From contig QMRV01000029.1 of assembly GCA_003649445.1 (NCBI GenBank), positions 1 through 26,565 on the forward strand: DNA of 26,565 bases, read 5' to 3'. Each line of letters opens with the position of its first letter. Position 1 is the stretch's first letter. The position numbers and the translations under genes are program-made. Of this stretch, positions 23,794-26,565 are shown in pieces. This stretch comes from Thermoprotei archaeon. Lineage in GTDB: Archaea; Thermoproteota; Thermoprotei; Thermofilales; B15-G2. The notes under the pieces are model-generated. The model made no database searches, had not been told where the DNA came from, and was given only the letters and a program-made list of their open reading frames with translations.

Positions 23794-24216
23794 CTATGAT
23801 AAAGGTTCAGCCAAGCACGTTTCTTTAGAAACTCCGTCGAGAATAAGAATTAGTCTGTTGAGTACGCATCTGCCTATAAGGAGTTTTCCTAAACCGAAGT
23901 AGGGTGTTTCAACTATAACTGGAAGTTTTTGGTCCCCTACGACAATAAATGCTCTGGCACTACGCATAGTAGTAGTTCCAGCTAAAGTTCGGTAAACTCC
24001 CCACGAAGACTTAGGTAGTTCACCTACTTTCACGAAATCATATATCTCTCTAGTCACCAAGAGACATCCTTCAAAGCCCGTATCAACAGGGGCTATTAGT
24101 TCTTCAGGATATTCTTCTCTAGCTAAATTTACTAACTTGAATTTTAGTACAGGGTAGGGTTGTCGTGCATTAAAGTATTTTAAGCACTCAATTGCTCTAT
24201 ACTTCCTCCCCACCAT
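23794..24216 (-). CDS. Small retropepsin-like (clan AA) aspartic protease-like protein (140 aa)
   Basis: Single-domain protein with the aspartic protease motif APVDTGFEG (D45-T46-G47) and the second family block KLLIGRCVLNRLILILDG (about 110-127), matching the archaeal/bacterial clan AA retropepsin-like proteins of about 120-140 aa, expected to work as dimers. No signal peptide, so cytoplasmic. ATG 24216 has GAGGTG 5 nt upstream. It overlaps the end of the RHH-DUF5678 gene by 37 nt in another frame, so both are made from one mRNA. The partner may be a substrate or regulator; proteolytic activity is not shown. Confidence 0.82.
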   Translation of the reverse strand: MVGRKYRAIECLKYFNARQPYPVLKFKLVNLAREEYPEELIAPVDTGFEGCLLVTREIYDFVKVGELPKSSWGVYRTLAGTTTMRSARAFIVVGDQKLPVIVETPYFGLGKLLIGRCVLNRLILILDGVSKETCLAEPLS

Positions 24217-24563
24217 TCTAGCACCTCGGGCTTATCGTGACCTATATGAGCTACTACAGCGTGTTTAGGCTTAGTTTTTGAGAGAACTTCGCGAACTTCT
24301 TCGAGTGTTTTACACAAGGCTTGAAGTTTTCCCTCAAAGAAGACTGCATACCACCCCTTGTATTTTTCTTCAAGTTTTCTTGCTTCTCTTTCATAAGCCA
24401 AGTGATTGAGTTCCTCGTCCTCGGCGAGTATTTTCTCGTTGAAAAGAAGCCATAACGATATAGCTTCATCTATGGCTTCATAAAGTTTAAGTCCTCTTTT
24501 AATAGCGGCTGCCTTAAATTCTCTAAGCTTCTTTTCGTCGATCTTTTTTACTACAAGAGTCAT
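24180..24563 (-). CDS. Ribbon-helix-helix plus DUF5678 protein, antitoxin-like (127 aa)
   Basis: Residues about 1-45 look like a ribbon-helix-helix DNA-binding domain (VVKKIDEKKLREFKAAAIKR, then GLKLYEAIDEAISLWL), as in archaeal VapB-type antitoxins. Residues about 64-127 match DUF5678 (LEEKYKGWYAVFFEGKLQAL, then TLEEVREVLSK and HAVVAHIGHDKPE). No toxin of PIN, RelE or HEPN type is next to it; the coupled gene is the retropepsin-like protein. A palindrome lies directly upstream of the ATG, which suggests autoregulation by the RHH domain. Function of DUF5678 is unknown. Confidence 0.78.
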   Translation of the reverse strand: MTLVVKKIDEKKLREFKAAAIKRGLKLYEAIDEAISLWLLFNEKILAEDEELNHLAYEREARKLEEKYKGWYAVFFEGKLQALCKTLEEVREVLSKTKPKHAVVAHIGHDKPEVLEWWGGSIEQLSA

Positions 24564-24587
24564 CTAGGTAAATTAGTTCACCTAGGT
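24564..24587. promoter_or_regulatory. Candidate operator: CTAGGT-N10-ACCTAGGT
   Basis: Plus strand CTAGGT (24564-24569), ten bases, then ACCTAG (24580-24585), extended to the self-palindrome ACCTAGGT (24580-24587). It lies between the start codon of the RHH gene and its likely TATA box (TTTTTTAAC on the minus strand, near 24587-24595). CTAGGT also recurs as a direct repeat 18 bp apart. The classic site for an autorepressing ribbon-helix-helix protein. Confidence 0.5.
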
Positions 24588-24603
24588 TAAAAAACTTGCT
24601 TAG

Positions 24604-24618
24604 TCTATACTCTTAAAG
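24604..24618 (+). promoter_or_regulatory. TATA-like box of the URO-D family gene
   Basis: TCTATACTCTTAAAG-like sequence lies about 26 nt before GTG 24642, pointing to a leaderless transcript. It is only about 20 bp from the divergent promoter of the RHH gene. Confidence 0.35.
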
Positions 24619-24641
24619 CAGATTGTAGCGATATATTGGTA

Positions 24642-25781
24642 GTGAACTCTCGAGAAAGAGTAGTTAAAGCAATGGAGCTAAAAGTACCCGACAGAGTACC
24701 CATATATGAGATGCATGTACCTACTAAAATAGCTGCAGTAGTCTTAAACAAGAGTCCCAGCCAAGTACTAGCACATAATCCTCCAGCTCTTTTCGATTTA
24801 ATTGCATCAGGGAAGAGAGTAGACTTAAGTAAAATAAACAGGAGAATTGCTGAAGAACTAGTTGAAATATACACTAAGCTGGGGCTAGACTGGATTAGAG
24901 TCGGTGGTGCGTATACTAAGGTACCCGAAGTCAAGAAACTCGGAGAAAACACTTGGCTTGTAGACGGAGCAGTATTGAAGTGGTCTGGCGAAAGCATGTG
25001 GAATTTAAGCGAACCCAAACACTATGATCCAGACGAAATAGTCAGGGAATTTAGGGAAAAAGAAGTAGAAGTCGACTACAGAGTACTCGATATTCTGAGA
25101 GAAGTTGTTAAGAGAGCTAAAGGAGAGTTCTTTATTTCATTTGACGCAGATGGATCCTGGGGCCCAATAGTCTCTAGACCTAACTTGCTAAAGCATGTTT
25201 TAGTGTGGACGAGGAGGAGGCCCGACGCTGTTAAAGCAATAATAGACTACTATACTAGGCTCGCCATAGAGTACGGTAAAGCTGCTATCGATGAAGGAGC
25301 AGACGCTATACAGATGTGCGTTGACTACGGGTGCGGCACTAGGCCCTGGATGAGTCCCTCGATGTTCAGGGAGTTCATTAAACCTGCTCTAAAGAAGCAG
25401 TGTGATGCATTCAGGAAGAAGGGAGCCTTCGCTGTACTACACAGCGACGGCAATATAGAGTCTCTGCTACCCGATATAGTAGACGCAGGCATTAGTGCCT
25501 ACCAAGGGATAGATGTTATGGCTGGCATGAGTCTAAAGAAAGTGAAAGAAATGTATGGAGACAAAATATGTTTAGTTGGAAACGTCGATCCCAAGGTAAT
25601 TGAATTCGGCACAAAAGAAGATGTAGCTAGAGAAGTAGATAGGTGTTTACGAGAAGGTGCACCCGGAGGAGGATATGTTCTATCAGCTTCAGCAAATATA
25701 TCTATATGCACTAATGCAGAAAACTTCTTTTTCATGATAGAATACGCGAAAAAGAAGGGAGTATACAGGTCCATGAAATAA
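24642..25781 (+). CDS. Uroporphyrinogen decarboxylase (URO-D) family protein, methyltransferase-type (379 aa)
   Basis: TIM-barrel protein of the URO-D superfamily, closer in pattern to MtaA/CmuA-like and other uncharacterised members than to HemE. It begins NSRERVVKAMELKVPDRVPI, the usual start of these proteins, has ISFDADGSWGP mid-way, VLHSDGNIESLLPDIVDAGI (residues about 266-285), and LVGNVDP and GAPGGGYVLSASANI toward the C-terminus. The HSDGN loop replaces the HxCG zinc loop of the corrinoid methyltransferases, so methyl transfer to a thiol is not assured. No corrinoid protein is adjacent. I chose GTG 24642; TTG 24636 in frame is the alternative. Substrate unknown; members sit in catabolic loci including sugar ones. 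Confidence 0.86.
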   Translation: MNSRERVVKAMELKVPDRVPIYEMHVPTKIAAVVLNKSPSQVLAHNPPALFDLIASGKRVDLSKINRRIAEELVEIYTKLGLDWIRVGGAYTKVPEVKKLGENTWLVDGAVLKWSGESMWNLSEPKHYDPDEIVREFREKEVEVDYRVLDILREVVKRAKGEFFISFDADGSWGPIVSRPNLLKHVLVWTRRRPDAVKAIIDYYTRLAIEYGKAAIDEGADAIQMCVDYGCGTRPWMSPSMFREFIKPALKKQCDAFRKKGAFAVLHSDGNIESLLPDIVDAGISAYQGIDVMAGMSLKKVKEMYGDKICLVGNVDPKVIEFGTKEDVAREVDRCLREGAPGGGYVLSASANISICTNAENFFFMIEYAKKKGVYRSMK

Positions 25782-25937
25782 GATAGTTTTCAATAGAGCG
25801 AAAACCAAGGAGAGCATTGACAGAAAGCGAGAAACTAGCTCTACTACATCCAGCAAATGAAACTAATATCTTCTAGTGAACTACGGGTGAAACATTTTAA
25901 TTGGACGACTGAAAGGTCATCTAGGCTAGGGGAAAAT
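25782..25937. other. Intergenic leader before the roadblock gene
   Basis: About 156 nt. Apart from the TATA-like box and ribosome binding site listed separately I see no hairpin, repeat or small coding frame with a ribosome binding site. Confidence 0.5.
25889..25901 (+). promoter_or_regulatory. TATA-like box of the roadblock gene
   Basis: AAACATTTTAATT-like sequence lies about 26-30 nt before a start near 25922, giving a short leader with GGGGAAAA (25929-25936) before ATG 25938. Confidence 0.35.
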
Positions 25938-26297
25938 ATGTCTGTATTAAGTAGAGCTGAAGTTAGAGAAAGAGAGAAAAGATCTAGAGAGTATTTAGTG
26001 AAAATACTGCATAAGCTTATCAATGAGATAAATGGTATTTTTGTAGTACTTTTCACTCATGAAGGCTTACATGCTGCTGTATATCCTAGTGACACCGTTG
26101 ATCCACTTGATGCTAGTGTACAGGCTAGTGCTATTAGCGGTGCTGTAGGAACATTTACTAAAAGTATCGGTATAAATAAAGTGAACTACCTTATTGTTAG
26201 TGGCGAGAATGCTGGTATAGTTATCGTCACTAATGAACACTATGGTTTGATGTTTGGCTTTTCAAGGGAAAAATGTCGGTTTAGCTTTTATTTCTAG
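25938..26297 (+). CDS. Roadblock/LC7-domain protein (119 aa)
   Basis: Small single-domain protein of the roadblock/LC7 (MglB-like) family, which in prokaryotes often regulates Ras-like GTPases of MglA type. Helix REKRSREYLVKILHKLINEI is followed by GIFVVLFTHEGLHAAVYPSD and, after ASAISGAVGTFTKSI, the strands VNYLIVSGENAGIVIVTNEH, matching the alpha-beta-beta-alpha-beta order. The frame is open further back (ATG 25857), but ATG 25938 has GGGG upstream, the TATA box lies between the two, and the domain starts there. The next gene follows after 42 nt; a GTPase partner cannot be confirmed within the window. Confidence 0.78.
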   Translation: MSVLSRAEVREREKRSREYLVKILHKLINEINGIFVVLFTHEGLHAAVYPSDTVDPLDASVQASAISGAVGTFTKSIGINKVNYLIVSGENAGIVIVTNEHYGLMFGFSREKCRFSFYF

Positions 26298-26339
26298 CTA
26301 GGTCTACTCTAAATGAATGTACAAAGGGTGATAATTGGA

Positions 26340-26565
26340 TGAAACTAAAAGAAAATTCTCAAGCAGATACTGTGAGAAATCAGAAAAAGAGTTTGAAGGC
26401 CCTTCCTCCCCGCCCAAAATCTAAAGTATTCTGTATAAATAAATGCCTTAGTGTTCAGCGCCCTTACTTTGAGTCAATTAATCCAGACGACAAGTACTAT
26501 GTTGAGTCGTTTCGTATGGCTCGCTATGCTTTGGTAACTGTTCTTGGTTTAAAGGGGGCTGCTTC
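26340..26565 (+). CDS. 5' end of an unrecognised gene, cut by the window end (75 codons seen)
   Basis: Open from ATG 26340 to the end of the window, with a strong GGGTGAT site (about 26327-26333) upstream, 42 nt after the roadblock gene, so probably co-transcribed with it. The visible part starts basic and hydrophilic (MKLKENSQADTVRNQKKSLK), then ALPPRPKSKVFCINKCLSVQ, and ends MARYALVTVLGLKGAAS. No family recognised and no signal peptide. Two Cys (CINKC) might bind metal. There is too little sequence to say more. Confidence 0.6.

Noticed and set aside
1..26565. CRISPR arrays, transposons or attachment sites
   Set aside because: No regularly spaced direct repeats, transposase or integrase genes, or terminal inverted repeats were seen.

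Overview
The window looks like a chromosomal segment of a (hyper)thermophilic archaeon, most likely a Thermoproteota/Crenarchaeota member and perhaps Thermofilum-like. Reasons: a TrmB-family sugar regulator, a roadblock/LC7 protein, a ribbon-helix-helix (RHH)-DUF5678 protein paired with a small retropepsin-like protein, secreted proteins with a signal peptide and a C-terminal membrane anchor, TATA boxes about 26 nt before starts (leaderless first genes), and GGTGA-type ribosome binding sites inside operons. The lineage is inferred from gene content only. No rRNA, tRNA, CRISPR array or intact insertion sequence was seen.

Region 1 (33-8053, minus strand) is carbohydrate metabolism. Transcription from about 8053 gives a GH130-like glycosidase/phosphorylase, an unrecognised 672-aa membrane-anchored ectoprotein, and a phosphomannomutase/phosphoglucomutase. 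Next come a separate AT-rich gene for a membrane-anchored protein (carboxypeptidase-regulatory-like plus possible thioredoxin-like domain) and an operon of a PfkB sugar kinase and an L-fucose-isomerase-like enzyme. A possible route is beta-mannoside phosphorolysis to mannose-1-phosphate, then mannose-6-phosphate, with the isomerase and kinase handling another sugar.

Region 2 (8199-21053, mostly plus strand) is the most unusual part. A 1464-aa protein joins a degenerate M28 peptidase-like ectodomain to FtsX/MacB-type permease segments. It overlaps by 4 nt a polytopic permease of the DUF6785/DUF6784, oligopeptide-transporter-like type. A small convergent gene encodes signal peptide, coiled coil and membrane segment. 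A second operon has two paralogous ectoproteins (signal peptide, beta-rich domain, coiled coil, membrane anchor) and a second DUF6785/DUF6784-like permease. A TrmB-like regulator follows. I read this as a candidate undescribed cell-surface uptake or processing system: two large permeases, each with giant ectodomain partners, no ABC ATPase or classical solute-binding protein, and a sugar-type regulator.

Region 3 (21054-26565) is mixed: a degenerate signal-peptide/membrane-anchor gene remnant, a HAD hydrolase, pyrroline-5-carboxylate reductase, an intergenic structured element that may be an RNA, a ThuA-like protein, the RHH-DUF5678/retropepsin-like pair with a palindrome at its promoter, a uroporphyrinogen-decarboxylase-family protein, a roadblock protein, and the start of an unrecognised gene cut by the window end.
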